Below are positions 24,323 through 33,514 of a stretch of DNA of 42,876 bases, in pieces. Every line of letters begins with the position of its first letter. Position 1 is the first letter of the stretch. This stretch comes from Acidobacteriota bacterium (GTDB lineage Bacteria; Acidobacteriota; Vicinamibacteria; Fen-336). The translations under genes and the position numbers were made by a program. The notes under the pieces were generated by a model. It made no database searches and was not told the origin of the DNA. It saw nothing but the letters and a program-made list of their open reading frames with translations. The DNA lies in the NCBI GenBank assembly GCA_003223555.1, contig QHVM01000021.1, forward strand, positions 1 through 42,876, written 5' to 3'.

Positions 24323-25009
24323 ATGGCGCGGGTGGTGGTCGTCATTCCCGCCGTCGACGAGGAGGAAGCCATCGGGCCGGTGCTCGCCGAGATCCCTCCC
24401 GTCGCCGACGAGGTGATCGTCGTGGACAACGGCTCGCGCGACGGGACCGCCGCGCGGGCGGCGGCGGCCGGGGCCCGGGTCGTCCGCGAGCCTCGCCGCG
24501 GCTACGGCCAGGCGTGCCTGGCCGGCCTCGCCGCCGCCCCCGACGCCGACGTGTACGCGTTCCTCGACGGCGACCACAGCGACTACCCGGCCCAGCTGCC
24601 CGCGCTGCTCGCCCCCATCCTGGCCGGCGAAGCCGACCTGGTGGTCGGCTCGCGCCGGCTGGGCCGCCGCGCCCCCGGCGCCCATCCCTGGCACGCGGTG
24701 CTCGGCACGCGGGTCTGCGTGGCCCTCATGAACCGCCTCATCGGCACCCGGGCCACCGACCTCGGGCCTTTCCGCGCGATCACCGCCGCCGCGCTGCGGC
24801 GGCTGGACATGCGCGACCGCGGCTTCGGCTGGACGGTGGAGATGCAGGTGAAGGCGCGCCGGCGCGGGCTGCGAGTGCGCGAGGTGCCGGTGGACTACCG
24901 CCCGCGCATCGGGCGCAGCAAGGTGAGCGGCACGCTCTCGGGAAGCCTGCGGGCGGGCGCCACCATCCTGGGCACCATCGCGCGGCACGCCCTGGGCGGG
25001 CAAGGATAG
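24323..25009 (+). CDS. family 2 glycosyltransferase
   Basis: A 228-residue GT-A transferase of the dolichyl-phosphate mannose synthase / polyprenyl-phosphate glycosyltransferase type. N-terminal VVVIPAVDEEEAIGPVL, then VIVVDNGSRDGTA and the metal-binding YAFLDGDHSDYP (DGD 82-84). The C-terminal motif FGWTVEMQVKARRRGLRVREVPVDYRPRIGRSKVSGT is typical. No membrane anchor is present. It probably makes a lipid-linked sugar, possibly the donor for the polytopic transferase two genes on. Start ATG 24323 follows GCGAGG; a TACCAT element at 24294 may be its -10. Confidence 0.92.
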   Translation: MARVVVVIPAVDEEEAIGPVLAEIPPVADEVIVVDNGSRDGTAARAAAAGARVVREPRRGYGQACLAGLAAAPDADVYAFLDGDHSDYPAQLPALLAPILAGEADLVVGSRRLGRRAPGAHPWHAVLGTRVCVALMNRLIGTRATDLGPFRAITAAALRRLDMRDRGFGWTVEMQVKARRRGLRVREVPVDYRPRIGRSKVSGTLSGSLRAGATILGTIARHALGGQG

Positions 25010-25048
25010 GAGACAATCCCTGCTGGAGCGCCCGCAGGGAGGGCCACG

Positions 25049-25198
25049 ATGATTCGCAAGCTGAAGTCGGGAAAGTACCGGCTGTACTCGCGGAAGAAGG
25101 ACGCCCGGACGGGCCGGCGCAAGAACCTGGGGACCTTCGGCAGCCTGGAGGCGGCCAAGGCCCACGAGCGGGCCGTCCAGTATTTCAAGCGTCATTGA
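25049..25198 (+). CDS. 49-aa conserved basic small protein
   Basis: This encodes a very basic protein (MIRKLKSGKYRLYSRKKDA, then RRKNLGTFGSLEAAKAHE and a tail AVQYFKRH). I recognise the pattern KLKSG-YRLYSRK-D--TG-RRNLGTF from short proteins found in several Proteobacteria and Acidobacteriota; their function is unknown. The composition suggests nucleic-acid binding. It recalls the N-terminal AP2-like or integrase arm fold, though only as an inference. ATG 25049 has GGAGGG 5-6 nt upstream; a GACAAT element at 25012-25017 may be the promoter. Confidence 0.75.
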   Translation: MIRKLKSGKYRLYSRKKDARTGRRKNLGTFGSLEAAKAHERAVQYFKRH

Positions 25199-25257
25199 CC
25201 CCCCGCCCCGTCCCTCCCCACGCCGGAGAAGGGGGGGATGGGTGGCAGCGTTGCGTC

Positions 25258-27183
25258 GTGCTGGTGGTTTGTGGGGGCGTGATCACGGCCTGCGTGGCCG
25301 CGTGGGCCGTCGAGGGAGACCAGACCCGCCGCGTCGGCACCCACCTGATGCTCTTCGGCGTCGCCTTCGGTGCGTACCTCGGTGCCCTCCACATCGCGCG
25401 GGGCCTGTCGCGCCGCTGGCTGCGCGCCGCGCTGGGGATGGCCGTGCTCTGGCGTCTCGCCCTTGTCCCCGCCTTTCCCCTCCTCTCGGACGACGTCTTC
25501 CGCTACGTGTGGGAAGGCCGGGTCCAGCTCCACGGCGGGAATCCCTACGCCTGGGAGGACCGGCCCGAGTCGCCGCGCTGGGAGGCGCTGCGGGACGGCG
25601 TCTGGCGCACGGTCACCCACAAGGAGTACACGGCCGTCTACCCGCCGCTGTGGGAGATGGTCTGCCGGCTGGTGGTGGGACTGCGCGACTCGGTCACCGC
25701 CATGAAGGCGTTCGTCGTCGTCGGCGAGCTGGCCCTGTGGGCGCTGCTGGCCCGCCTCCTCCGCCGGCGCCGGCTGCCCCCCGAGCGGCTTCTCGTCCTC
25801 GCCTGGAGCCCGCTGGCGCTGGTCGAGGTCGCGGGCAGCGGCCACAACGACGCTTTCGGCGCGCTCCTGCTGACGCTGTCGCTGGCCGCCCTCGACCACG
25901 GCGACGGCCTCGGCTCCGCCGCCGCGGCGGCGCTCGGAGCGCTGACGAAATTCCTGCCCGCCCTCGTCGTCCTCGCCTGGCTGCGGCGCTACCGCTGGTG
26001 GCACCTGGTGGCCGGGCTGGACCTCGCGCTGCTCCTGGTCATCCCTTACGCCACCGCGGGGCCGGGGCTGTGGATGAGCCTCGGGAAATACGGGCGGTAC
26101 TGGCTCTTCAACCAGACGCTGTTCGATCCGCTGGCCGCGCTCGCCGGCGGGCACGAGGAGGGGGTGCGGCTGGCCGGCGTGCTGCTCGGCGGGTTCGCGC
26201 TCGCCCTGGCGGCGCGGAAGACGGAGCCGGCCGCCGCCGCGCTCGCCGTCGTGGCCGCCTCGATCCTCCTCGCGCCGAACGTGCTCCCCTGGTACGCGCT
26301 ATGGCTGCTGCCGCTGCTCGTGCTGCAGGACGCGCCGGGCCTCCTTCTCTTCACGGGCAGCGTGCAGCTCGCCTACCTCGTCTATCCCGAATGGCTGTCC
26401 GGCCAGCGCTGGCAGGTCGGCTGGCCGGTGCGGGCCCTCGAGTACGGGCCGTGCGTGGCGGTCGGCATCGCGGCCTGGCTGCAGCGGCGAGTCTCGGCCC
26501 CCGAGAAGGCGCCGTGCAGTGACGACATCCTGGTCGTCTTCGTCAAGGAGCCGCGGCCCGGCGCGGCCAAGACCCGTCTCGTGCCGGAGCTGGGCGCGGA
26601 GGCCGCCGCCGAGCTGTATAGGGCCCTGGCCGACGAGGAGATCCGCCGCACGGTCCCGCGGCGGGGGGAGTACCGCCGGCTCTTCTTCTTCGCTCCGGCC
26701 GAAGCCCGCGGCGCGATGGAGGCCTGGCTGCCGGGAGAGGTCCTGCTGCCGCAAACGGGCACCGACCTGGGCGCGCGCATGGCGGAGGCCTTCGAGCAGG
26801 TCTTCCGCCGCGGCGCCCGCCGCGCCGCCGTCATCGGCAGCGACGTGCCGTGGCTCTCCCGCCGCCTGGTCGCCGGCGCTTTCTCGGCCCTGGCCGAGCA
26901 CGACGTCGTCATCGGCCCCACCGTGGACGGCGGCTACTACCTGCTCGCCCTCGACCGGTCCCGGCCCGAGCTGTTCGAAGGCATCGCCTGGAGCACGCCG
27001 TCGGTACGCGCCGCCACCGCCGAGCGCGCCGCGGCCCTCGGCCTGCGCGTCCGGATGCTCGAGGAGCTGCCCGACATCGATACGCTGGCGGACGTCCGCG
27101 CCCAATGGGGGAAGCTGCGCCCGCTGCTGGGGAAGCGGGTGCGCGAGCCCGTGGAGCGGGCCCTCCGGCACGCTTCGCTGTAG
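25258..27183 (+). CDS. fusion of a polytopic mannosyltransferase-like domain with a DUF2064 GT-A domain
   Basis: One 641-residue frame with two enzymatic parts. Residues about 1-415 form a GT87/GT39-like membrane transferase: RLALVPAFPLLSDDVFRYVWEGRVQLHGGNPY with the DD pair, TAVYPPLWEM, and SLGKYGRYWLFNQTLFDP. Residues about 422-641 are a soluble DUF2064/TIGR04282 domain (DDILVVFVKEPRPGAAKTRL, IGSDVPWLSRRLV, IGPTVDGGYYLLAL), a GT-A nucleotidyl- or glycosyltransferase-like fold. A single frame spans the junction (KAPCSDDILVV) with no start there in that frame. GTG 25258 is the earliest sensible start, since upstream sequence in frame is low-complexity. With the GT2 gene it may form a polyprenyl-sugar pathway. 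Substrates unknown. Confidence 0.82.
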   Translation: MLVVCGGVITACVAAWAVEGDQTRRVGTHLMLFGVAFGAYLGALHIARGLSRRWLRAALGMAVLWRLALVPAFPLLSDDVFRYVWEGRVQLHGGNPYAWEDRPESPRWEALRDGVWRTVTHKEYTAVYPPLWEMVCRLVVGLRDSVTAMKAFVVVGELALWALLARLLRRRRLPPERLLVLAWSPLALVEVAGSGHNDAFGALLLTLSLAALDHGDGLGSAAAAALGALTKFLPALVVLAWLRRYRWWHLVAGLDLALLLVIPYATAGPGLWMSLGKYGRYWLFNQTLFDPLAALAGGHEEGVRLAGVLLGGFALALAARKTEPAAAALAVVAASILLAPNVLPWYALWLLPLLVLQDAPGLLLFTGSVQLAYLVYPEWLSGQRWQVGWPVRALEYGPCVAVGIAAWLQRRVSAPEKAPCSDDILVVFVKEPRPGAAKTRLVPELGAEAAAELYRALADEEIRRTVPRRGEYRRLFFFAPAEARGAMEAWLPGEVLLPQTGTDLGARMAEAFEQVFRRGARRAAVIGSDVPWLSRRLVAGAFSALAEHDVVIGPTVDGGYYLLALDRSRPELFEGIAWSTPSVRAATAERAAALGLRVRMLEELPDIDTLADVRAQWGKLRPLLGKRVREPVERALRHASL

Positions 27184-27193
27184 AGGACCCTGG

Positions 27194-27199
27194 TATCAT
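27194..27199 (+). promoter_or_regulatory. extended -10 after the fusion gene
   Basis: TGG-TATCAT (27191-27199) lies 170 nt before the SGNH gene. It may serve that gene through a long leader, or a short untranslated RNA ending at the hairpin 27246-27266. Confidence 0.4.
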
Positions 27200-27245
27200 G
27201 CTCCGGGTAGCTCGGCCGGCGGCGTGAGCACCACGCGTTGACGAT

Positions 27246-27275
27246 GCGGGGAACTTCATTTCCCGCGGCCCTTTT
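27246..27275 (+). terminator. intrinsic terminator-like hairpin
   Basis: GCGGGGAA (27246-27253) pairs with TTTCCCGC (27259-27266), one G-T pair, loop CTTCA. GGCCCTTTT follows. It suits termination of the upstream glycosyltransferase operon or of a short RNA begun at the -10 at 27194. Confidence 0.45.
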
Positions 27276-27369
27276 CTTCGGTCTCCCGGTCCTCCAAGCG
27301 CTCAGATCGGACCGGGATCCCGGTGTCGCCGCTCGCATGGCCGCTCTCGCCCGACACTGAGGCTCTGGA

Positions 27370-27954
27370 ATGAGGCAGGAACGCGCCAGCATCTACGGGC
27401 TCATCGCCTGTCAGGGTGATTCCCTGACCTACGGATCGCGCGATCCCGACGGCATGAGCTATCCGCTCTACCTCGGCCGGCTTCTCTCCGAGAAGCACCA
27501 CCAGACCTGGGTCACGGTCAACCTGGCGGTGGCCCGCGACGGCTGGGTCGAGATCTGGCGGCGCAACTACCACGAGCTCCTGTCGCTCCCGGAGGCGCGC
27601 GAGGTGTGCCTCTGGGCGGGAACCAACGACGCCAAGCAGAACCGCTCCCTCGACCAGACGCTCGTGGCGTGCGAGGCCGTCCTCGACCAGTGCCGGGCGG
27701 CGGGCCGTTTCGTGTATCTCGCCACCCTGCCGGGCAAGAACGGCTTCGGGGCGCCGCTGGAGCCGTGGAGCATGAACGAGATGATCGAGAAGCTGAACCA
27801 CGCCTACCGGCGCATCGCCGAAGGGCGCGGCCTCGGCCTGGTGGACCTGTCGAGCATCCCGCGGGAGCATTTCGTGGACGGCATCCACCTGACCCAGGCC
27901 GGGAACCTGTGGGTGGCGGAGAGGTTCGCCGCCGCGATCGAAGCCCGGCGCTGA
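27370..27954 (+). CDS. SGNH/GDSL-type hydrolase
   Basis: A 194-residue serine hydrolase. Block I is ACQGDSLTYG (Ser18), block III is WAGTNDAK (G84, N86), and the catalytic pair is DGIHLTQAG (Asp170, His173). It has no signal peptide, so it is predicted cytoplasmic. The reaction is presumably ester or acyl hydrolysis; the substrate is unknown. It is transcribed alone, converging on folE 10 nt later. Confidence 0.9.
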   Translation: MRQERASIYGLIACQGDSLTYGSRDPDGMSYPLYLGRLLSEKHHQTWVTVNLAVARDGWVEIWRRNYHELLSLPEAREVCLWAGTNDAKQNRSLDQTLVACEAVLDQCRAAGRFVYLATLPGKNGFGAPLEPWSMNEMIEKLNHAYRRIAEGRGLGLVDLSSIPREHFVDGIHLTQAGNLWVAERFAAAIEARR

Positions 27955-27964
27955 CGGCCGCCGG

Positions 27965-28609
27965 CTAGCCGAGCCCGTCGTGCTTCTTCTTGATGAGCGA
28001 GAGGAACTCCTCGCGCGTCTGGAGCTGGTCGCGGAAGCCGCCCAGCATGCAGGACGTCACCGCCACGGAGTTCTGCTTCTCCACCCCGCGCATGATCATG
28101 CAGAGGTGCATCGCCTCGATCACCACGCCCACCCCGCGCGGACGGATGGCGTCCTGGAGGGCGTGGGCGATCTGGACCGTGAGCCGCTCCTGGACCTGCA
28201 GCCGCCGGGCGAAGGCGTCCACCAGGCGCGGGATCTTGGAGAGCCCCACGACCTTCTCCTTCGGGATGTAGGCGACGTGGGCCTTGCCGAACCAGGGGAG
28301 CAGGTGATGTTCACACAGGGAGAACACCTCGATGTCCTTGACCACCACCATCTCGTCGTAGCACACGCTGAACAGCGCGCTGTTCAGGATGGCGCGGACG
28401 TCCTCCCGGTAGCCCTTGGTGAGGAATCGGAAGGCCTTCTCGACCCGCTCGGGCGTCTTGAGCAGGCCCTCCCGGTCGGGGTCCTCGCCGATGGCGGCCA
28501 GCACCGCCCGCACGTGGGGCGCGATGTCGCCGCCCAGCTCCGCCGGCCCCCGGAGCGCCGCCGAAGCTCTCACGGGGCGCACGCGCCGCGCGCGCTTGCG
28601 GTCAGCCAC
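27965..28609 (-). CDS. folE: GTP cyclohydrolase I
   Basis: It converts GTP to 7,8-dihydroneopterin triphosphate, the first step toward folate or pterins. The 214-residue length is normal. Zinc and catalytic motifs are [32 protein letters not shown], and [12 protein letters not shown] with the second Cys. A basic N-terminal extension ([12 protein letters not shown]) precedes the usual domain. Its first bases overlap the end of the radical SAM gene by 8 nt, so the two are cotranscribed. That pairing could mean a pterin-linked radical SAM pathway, which is speculation. Confidence 0.97.
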   Translation of the reverse strand: MADRKRARRVRPVRASAALRGPAELGGDIAPHVRAVLAAIGEDPDREGLLKTPERVEKAFRFLTKGYREDVRAILNSALFSVCYDEMVVVKDIEVFSLCEHHLLPWFGKAHVAYIPKEKVVGLSKIPRLVDAFARRLQVQERLTVQIAHALQDAIRPRGVGVVIEAMHLCMIMRGVEKQNSVAVTSCMLGGFRDQLQTREEFLSLIKKKHDGLG

Positions 28610-29729
28610 GGACCGGCAGCGCCAACCGGCGATTGGCGGCGAGGTCGACCCGCGTCGGCGCCTTCGTCACCGCGCAGCTCCGGCAGATCGCCTCGCCGGC
28701 GAACGGGTCGTCCCAGGTGCGCTCCCGGTGGGCCCGGCGCAGGCGCTCGAAGTTGGTGCTCGCCCACGCCTCGCGGAGGCTCTTCATGAGCGGCGGCCGG
28801 GGCAGCCGCACCACCGGCCCCCCGTCGATCTCGAGGGTGAAGCCCTGGCAGCACGGCATCGTGTGCCGGCCGTCCCAGGTCACGACCATCCGGCGGAAGG
28901 GGTCCGAGCACTGGAACTCGTCCGCGGTCATCTGGCGCCAGTGGGCGGCCTTCCAGTGGTGCTGCGTGCCGGCGGGGGAGTAGCACTCCGAGACCGAGAT
29001 CCAGTCCACCTCCATCTTGTCCCGCCAGAACTCCTCCATCCGGCCGGAGTCGACGGCCTCGGCGTTGAGGTGGGTGCGGACGACCGACGCCCGGATGCGG
29101 CAGTCGGGCGCGCCCTTGCCCTCCGCGCGCGCCTTCACCGCCGAGCGCACGGAGTGGAGGAGGACCTCCCACTTGCCGCCCACCCGCTGGCGCTGGTACG
29201 TGTCGGGGTCGCAGGCGTCGACCGAGAACATGAGGTCGGTGATGCCCGCCTCGACGAGCTGGGCGAACAGCTCGGGGTTCTTGCGCGCGCCGCCGTTGCC
29301 GTTGGTGTTCATCATGATGTCGGGGAAGCCGAGCCCGGCCGCCTCCCGCACGAAGGACACGATGCGGGGATGCATGGAGGGCTCGCCCCGGTAGTTGAGC
29401 TTGATCGAGCTGACCCCCAGGTCCGTGCACTGCTGGACCAGGCGACCGTAGAGCACGGGGTCCATGTAGCCCCGCTGGTAGGTATGCTCGTCGAAGCCCT
29501 GGGTGCGGATGTGCTCGTGGGTCCAGATCTGGCAGAAGCCCTGCGGGTCTTCCTCGGAGCTGCCGCAACGCAGGTCGCACACGGCCACCGTCTCGAGGTC
29601 GACGTGGACCGGGTGGTCCGAAGGGTCCGTCTCGGCTTCCCGGCGATCCCATTCCCGCCGGTACGCCTCGTAGCGCTCGGAGCGGGTGGGAACGGCGCCC
29701 AGGACGCGAAAGGTGGGGTCCTTGCTCAT
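28602..29729 (-). CDS. radical SAM/SPASM-like protein with an altered [4Fe-4S] motif
   Basis: A 375-residue protein with the fold pattern of radical SAM enzymes: [41 protein letters not shown]-terminal SPASM-like set has MPCCQGF and CRSC. The cluster motif should be CxxxCxxC. Here it reads C51-D-L-R-C55-G-S-S58, with Ser at the third position (codon TCC, one base from TGC), and another Cys at 66 (CQIW). Either C66 replaces the third ligand (CX3CX10C) or the cluster is impaired. Related family members act on sugars or peptides. A GTAGACT -10 lies at 29748-29742. It is followed by folE with an 8-nt overlap. Confidence 0.85.
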   Translation of the reverse strand: MSKDPTFRVLGAVPTRSERYEAYRREWDRREAETDPSDHPVHVDLETVAVCDLRCGSSEEDPQGFCQIWTHEHIRTQGFDEHTYQRGYMDPVLYGRLVQQCTDLGVSSIKLNYRGEPSMHPRIVSFVREAAGLGFPDIMMNTNGNGGARKNPELFAQLVEAGITDLMFSVDACDPDTYQRQRVGGKWEVLLHSVRSAVKARAEGKGAPDCRIRASVVRTHLNAEAVDSGRMEEFWRDKMEVDWISVSECYSPAGTQHHWKAAHWRQMTADEFQCSDPFRRMVVTWDGRHTMPCCQGFTLEIDGGPVVRLPRPPLMKSLREAWASTNFERLRRAHRERTWDDPFAGEAICRSCAVTKAPTRVDLAANRRLALPVRG

Positions 29730-29741
29730 CCTCGAATGGCT

Positions 29742-29748
29742 AGTCTAC
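29742..29748 (-). promoter_or_regulatory. -10 element for the radical SAM-folE operon
   Basis: On the minus strand GTAGACT (29748-29742) lies 12 nt before ATG 29729, suggesting a leader of about 5-6 nt. Confidence 0.45.
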
Positions 29749-29782
29749 CCGGAAGGGCGCCGCGGCCGGTAGCGGCCCGGAA

Positions 29783-29791
29783 TGGTATGAT
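29783..29791 (+). promoter_or_regulatory. extended -10 for the first kinase gene
   Basis: TGGTATGAT (29783-29791) lies 56 nt before ATG 29848. The related TGCTATCAT precedes the paralogous kinase at 33491-33499, showing that the duplication included the promoter. Confidence 0.5.
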
Positions 29792-29847
29792 CCCGCGCCA
29801 AGTCGCACCTCCAGGCCCCGCAACACCGGGCCCCTCGCCGGAGCGCG

Positions 29848-32038
29848 ATGGATTTCGACAAGATCGGCAAGTACCAGATCGTCGGCAAGATCGGCCAGGG
29901 CGCGATGGGCGAGGTCTTCAAGGCCCACGACCCGCTCCTCAACCGGCTGGTGGCGGTCAAGACGATCTCCGGCAAGCCGGGGACGCAGAGCGACGCCCAC
30001 AAGCGGTTCCTGCGCGAGGCGCAGTCCGCGGCGCGCCTGAACCACCCCAACATCATCACGGTCTACGACCTGGGCGAGGAGCAGGGCCGCGTCTTCATGG
30101 CCATGGAGCTGCTCGAGGGGACCGACCTCCGCGAGGTGATCAACACCCGCGCGGTCACGGATCTCGGCCAGAAGCTCGAACTGATGGAGCAGATCTGCGA
30201 CGGCCTGGCCTACGCCCATTCGAAGCAAGTCGTCCATCGGGACCTCAAGCCGGGCAACATCCACATCCAGCCGAACGGCCAGGTCAAGATCATGGACTTC
30301 GGGCTGGCCCGCCTCGGCGCCTCGGAGATGACCGCCACCGGCACCGTCATGGGCACGCCCAACTACATGTCGCCGGAGCAGGTGCGGGGCGAGAAGGCGG
30401 ACGCCCGCTCGGACATCTTCGCCCTCGGCGCGGTCTTCTACGAGCTGCTCACCTCCCACAAGGCCTTCGACGCCGACTCCATCCACGCCGTCCTGTTCCA
30501 GGTCCTGGACCACGACCCGGAGCCGGTGCGCAAGTGGGTCCCCGACGTCCCGGAGATCCTGGTCGCGCTGGTGCAGCGCGCGCTGGAGAAGGACCCGGCG
30601 CGCCGCTTCCCGGACGCCGGCCAGATGCGGGAGGCGGTGAGGATCGCGCGCCAGGTCGTCGCCGGCGAGATGGAAGAGGTGGCCGGACTCTCCGCGCTGC
30701 GCGAGCTGGGCACGGCGGAGGCGACCGTCATCGGCCTTCCCGCCGACGGTGAAGCGACCGTGGTGGGCCTGCCGCCGGCGGACTCGCCGCCGGAGCGCGG
30801 CTCGTCGCCCGACCGGACGCGGCCACCGGTCAGCTTCGGGAAGGGCCGCGGCCAGCCCGGCCCGCGGGGACCCGGCGTCTCGCGGACCGGACGCGGCGTC
30901 ACCGTGCGGCCGCCCGCCCGCGGCGGGGCCCCTGCCGCGGCCGCCCCCGGGCCGCCGCGCGCGTCGCGCCTGCCCGTGGTCCTGGGGGCCGGAGTGCTGC
31001 TGCTGGTCGTCGGCGTGGCGGTGGCGGTCTGGCTGCTGCGGCCCTCCGCCGCGCCGATCCCGACGCCCACCCCGAACATCACGGACCCCATCATCGACGC
31101 CCTTGTGGCCAGCCTGGTCGAGCTGGCCAACCAGGACCTGAAGAACAAGAACTACGCCTCGGCCGTGAAGCGCGCCGACAACATCCTCAACGTGCGGGCG
31201 GACAACCCGGAGGCGCGGCAGATCAGGGCGGTGGCCCAGGCCAAGCTTGACGAGGTCGAGGGGGCCGCCCGTGATGCACGCAGCGCCTTCGAGGCCGGCG
31301 ACACCGACAAGGCCTCGCAGGCGCTGTCGACGGTCATGTCGATCAATCCCAACCACCCCGTCGTCGACGAGCTGTCGCAGAAGCTCAACCGCTACTTCCG
31401 GGCCACGGCCGAGGAGGCGCGGGGGCAACTGGCGGGCTCGCGCACCGCCGCCGAGGGCGCCGGGGCCAGCCGCCAGGCGGAATTCGCCGACGCCGTGTCC
31501 AGCCAGCGCAAGGCGGAGGCCCTCTTCAAGAACCAGGAGTTCGCGGTGGCCACCCAGCGCTACCTCGAGGCCCGCGACCATTTCGACCGGGCTCGCAACG
31601 CGCAGGAGCGGCCCAAGCCCACCCCGAAGCCGACCGCCGTCGTCGTCGCGCCGACGTTCGCCCCGCCGGCCACCACGCTCCCCCCGACCAGCCTCCCGCC
31701 GGCCACGGCGGCGCCGACGGCCGTGCCCAGCCCGCAATCGCTGGCCTTGCCCCTGGGCGACGAGCCCGCCGTCCGGAGGGTGCTCGACGACTACAAGCGG
31801 GCCATGGAGACGAAGGACCTCAAGCTGCTCAAGGCGGTGAAGCCCAACATGTCCCGCCGGCAAGCTGCAGTTGAGCCTGGCCACGGATTCCATCCAGATC
31901 GACGGAGCGCAGGCGACGGCCCGGGTCTCCCGGCAGGACGTCATCGACGGCCGCCAGCAGCCGAGGTTCCAGCAGACCTTCACGCTGGTCAAGGGGCCGT
32001 CCGGGTGGACGATCCGCGAGTGGGTGATCCGCCGCTAG
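29848..32038 (+). CDS. membrane Ser/Thr protein kinase with TPR-like tail, one frameshift near the C-terminus
   Basis: A PknB-like kinase. Gly loop GQGAMGEV (15-22), ATP Lys38 in VAVK, HRDLKPGN with Asp132, DFG 150-152, and MSPEQVRG activation end. A Pro/Gly-rich linker leads to a single membrane helix (about 371-395, LPVVLGAGVLLLVVGVAVAVWLL). A TPR-like helical region and a C-terminal SnoaL/DUF4440-type domain follow. All kinase residues are intact. The C-terminal domain needs a one-base shift near 31850-31861: the frame from ATG 29848 reads into nonsense after KPNMS, while the adjacent frame gives KLQLSLATDSIQIDG ... SGWTIREWVIRR and ends TAG 32036-32038. That TAG overlaps the opposite gene's stop in CTAG. 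The role is transmembrane signalling. Confidence 0.85.
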
Positions 32039-33345
32039 AAGCTGTACTCGAAGCCGACGAGCGGCGTCACCTTGTCGCGCAGGCCCCCGTTGTCGAGCTT
32101 GAAGAGCACGTTCAGGTCGAGCAGGAGCTTTCCCCCGGCGTTGACCTTGATCCCCGCCGCACCGTCGGTGACGTTGAAGTCGGCGTCCTGCACGAAGTGG
32201 ATGCTGGGGAAGGTCAGCCCGCCCTGGAGGGCGTGGAACGTCTCGGTCTGCAGCCGCGGCGACTTGAGGACCCGCCGGCCCAGAACGTCGAGGGCGAGGG
32301 TGACCCGCGACGTGAGGCCGATGTCCAGCCCCCCCTCGTAGAGGATCTGGCTGGGCAACGACTTCTTCTCGCCGGTGAGCACGTTGCCGGCCAGCACGCT
32401 CTTGCCGTTCCACTGGTAGCCCACGTTGATGTGCGGGGAGAAGACCTTCTTCGACACCGACAAGACCGCGAAGGGCTTCACCCCGTAGGCGCCGGAGCCG
32501 AGCAGGTCCTCCTCGTCGCCGGTCGGGAAGCGGACGTCCACGCCGAGGGCGAAGCCCGTCGCGCCGCCCTTGAAGGGCTGCGCCTTGAGGCGAGCGACGA
32601 CGTCGCCGATGCCGGAGGCGCTGCCGGAGTTCTCGAAGCGCTTGTGGCTGCCGAACCCGCCGGGCGCCGACGGATCGGAGAAGAAATGGGTGGCCGGGCT
32701 GGAGGCGGTGCCGATGCGCTGGACGGTGGCGTCGGACACCACGTCCATGTCCACGGTCACGACCGGCACCGCGACCGAGAGGTCGAGGCGGTCGGCCAGG
32801 CCGTAGCTGAGGAACGCCGTGAACTGCCCGACCTTGAGGTCGATGCCGTTGTTGGTGGTCACGACGTCGGCCCGTCCGCCGGGGGAGGCGTTGTCGTGGG
32901 TGAAGACGGCGGGGACGTTGTGGATGTCCACTCCCTCGATGCTGTCGAACGTGAAGTACTGGTAGTTGACGCCCAGCGAGAACTTCTTCCTGCCGATCGT
33001 CTCCGACCGCTCGGCGAGGATCGGGCCGAAGCTCTGGGTCGAGCGCTTGAAGACCCCCAGGGCGGGATCCAGCTCGTACGTGAAGCCGGAGGCGGGGGAG
33101 GGGAGCGGCACCGATGCGAGCTGGCTGGCCAGGGAGATGTTGAACTGCGTGAACTCGGCCTGGAAGGCGCTGTTGAAGTGGGCGGAGTGCGTGCTGCCGT
33201 CGGGCAGCAGCGCCTCGCTGTTCACGATCAGGCCTCGCGACCCGTAGAGGTCCGGGATGAGGAACGCCAGCTTGTCGTCGGCCCTGAGGGCGGCCGGGCT
33301 CGCCAGCGCGGCGAGCGCCGCGAGGAGGATCGCCTTTCTCGCCAT
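32035..33345 (-). CDS. outer-membrane beta-barrel transporter-like protein
   Basis: A 436-residue exported protein starting at ATG 33345 with GGAGG upstream; the frame extends farther but gives no better start. MARKAILLAALAALASPAALRA is the signal peptide. The rest has the alternating beta-strand pattern of porin-like barrels (LGVNYQYFTFDSIEG, LDLSVAVPVVTVDMDV, FALGVDVRFPTGDEEDL), ending in aromatic FEYSF. FPTGD near the middle recalls the 'transporter / outer membrane protein' families that include FadL-like and MetA-pathway types. Substrate unknown. It lies between the two kinases and overlaps the stop of the first by CTAG. Confidence 0.82.
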   Translation of the reverse strand: MARKAILLAALAALASPAALRADDKLAFLIPDLYGSRGLIVNSEALLPDGSTHSAHFNSAFQAEFTQFNISLASQLASVPLPSPASGFTYELDPALGVFKRSTQSFGPILAERSETIGRKKFSLGVNYQYFTFDSIEGVDIHNVPAVFTHDNASPGGRADVVTTNNGIDLKVGQFTAFLSYGLADRLDLSVAVPVVTVDMDVVSDATVQRIGTASSPATHFFSDPSAPGGFGSHKRFENSGSASGIGDVVARLKAQPFKGGATGFALGVDVRFPTGDEEDLLGSGAYGVKPFAVLSVSKKVFSPHINVGYQWNGKSVLAGNVLTGEKKSLPSQILYEGGLDIGLTSRVTLALDVLGRRVLKSPRLQTETFHALQGGLTFPSIHFVQDADFNVTDGAAGIKVNAGGKLLLDLNVLFKLDNGGLRDKVTPLVGFEYSF

Positions 33346-33490
33346 GACACCTCCCGTCCAGCCGGAGTCCGGAGCGGCGGGAGGAAACGGCGCCGCCCTG
33401 GACGGCGGGACGGCCGAGTGTGCCATCCGATGATCACATCGTCAAGCGAACGGCGTGCCCCGGGGTGAGCGGGCGCACTCGTAAGTCGCG

Positions 33491-33499
33491 TGCTATCAT
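33491..33499 (+). promoter_or_regulatory. extended -10 for the second kinase gene
   Basis: TGCTATCAT (33491-33499) lies 15 nt before ATG 33515, so the leader would be only about 9 nt. Confidence 0.5.
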
Positions 33500-33514
33500 C
33501 GCCGACCGGAGCGC

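Noticed and set aside
28602-29729. QueE-type 7-carboxy-7-deazaguanine synthase because it neighbours folE
   Set aside because: It is too long, lacks the QueE motif order, and has a SPASM-like C-terminus.
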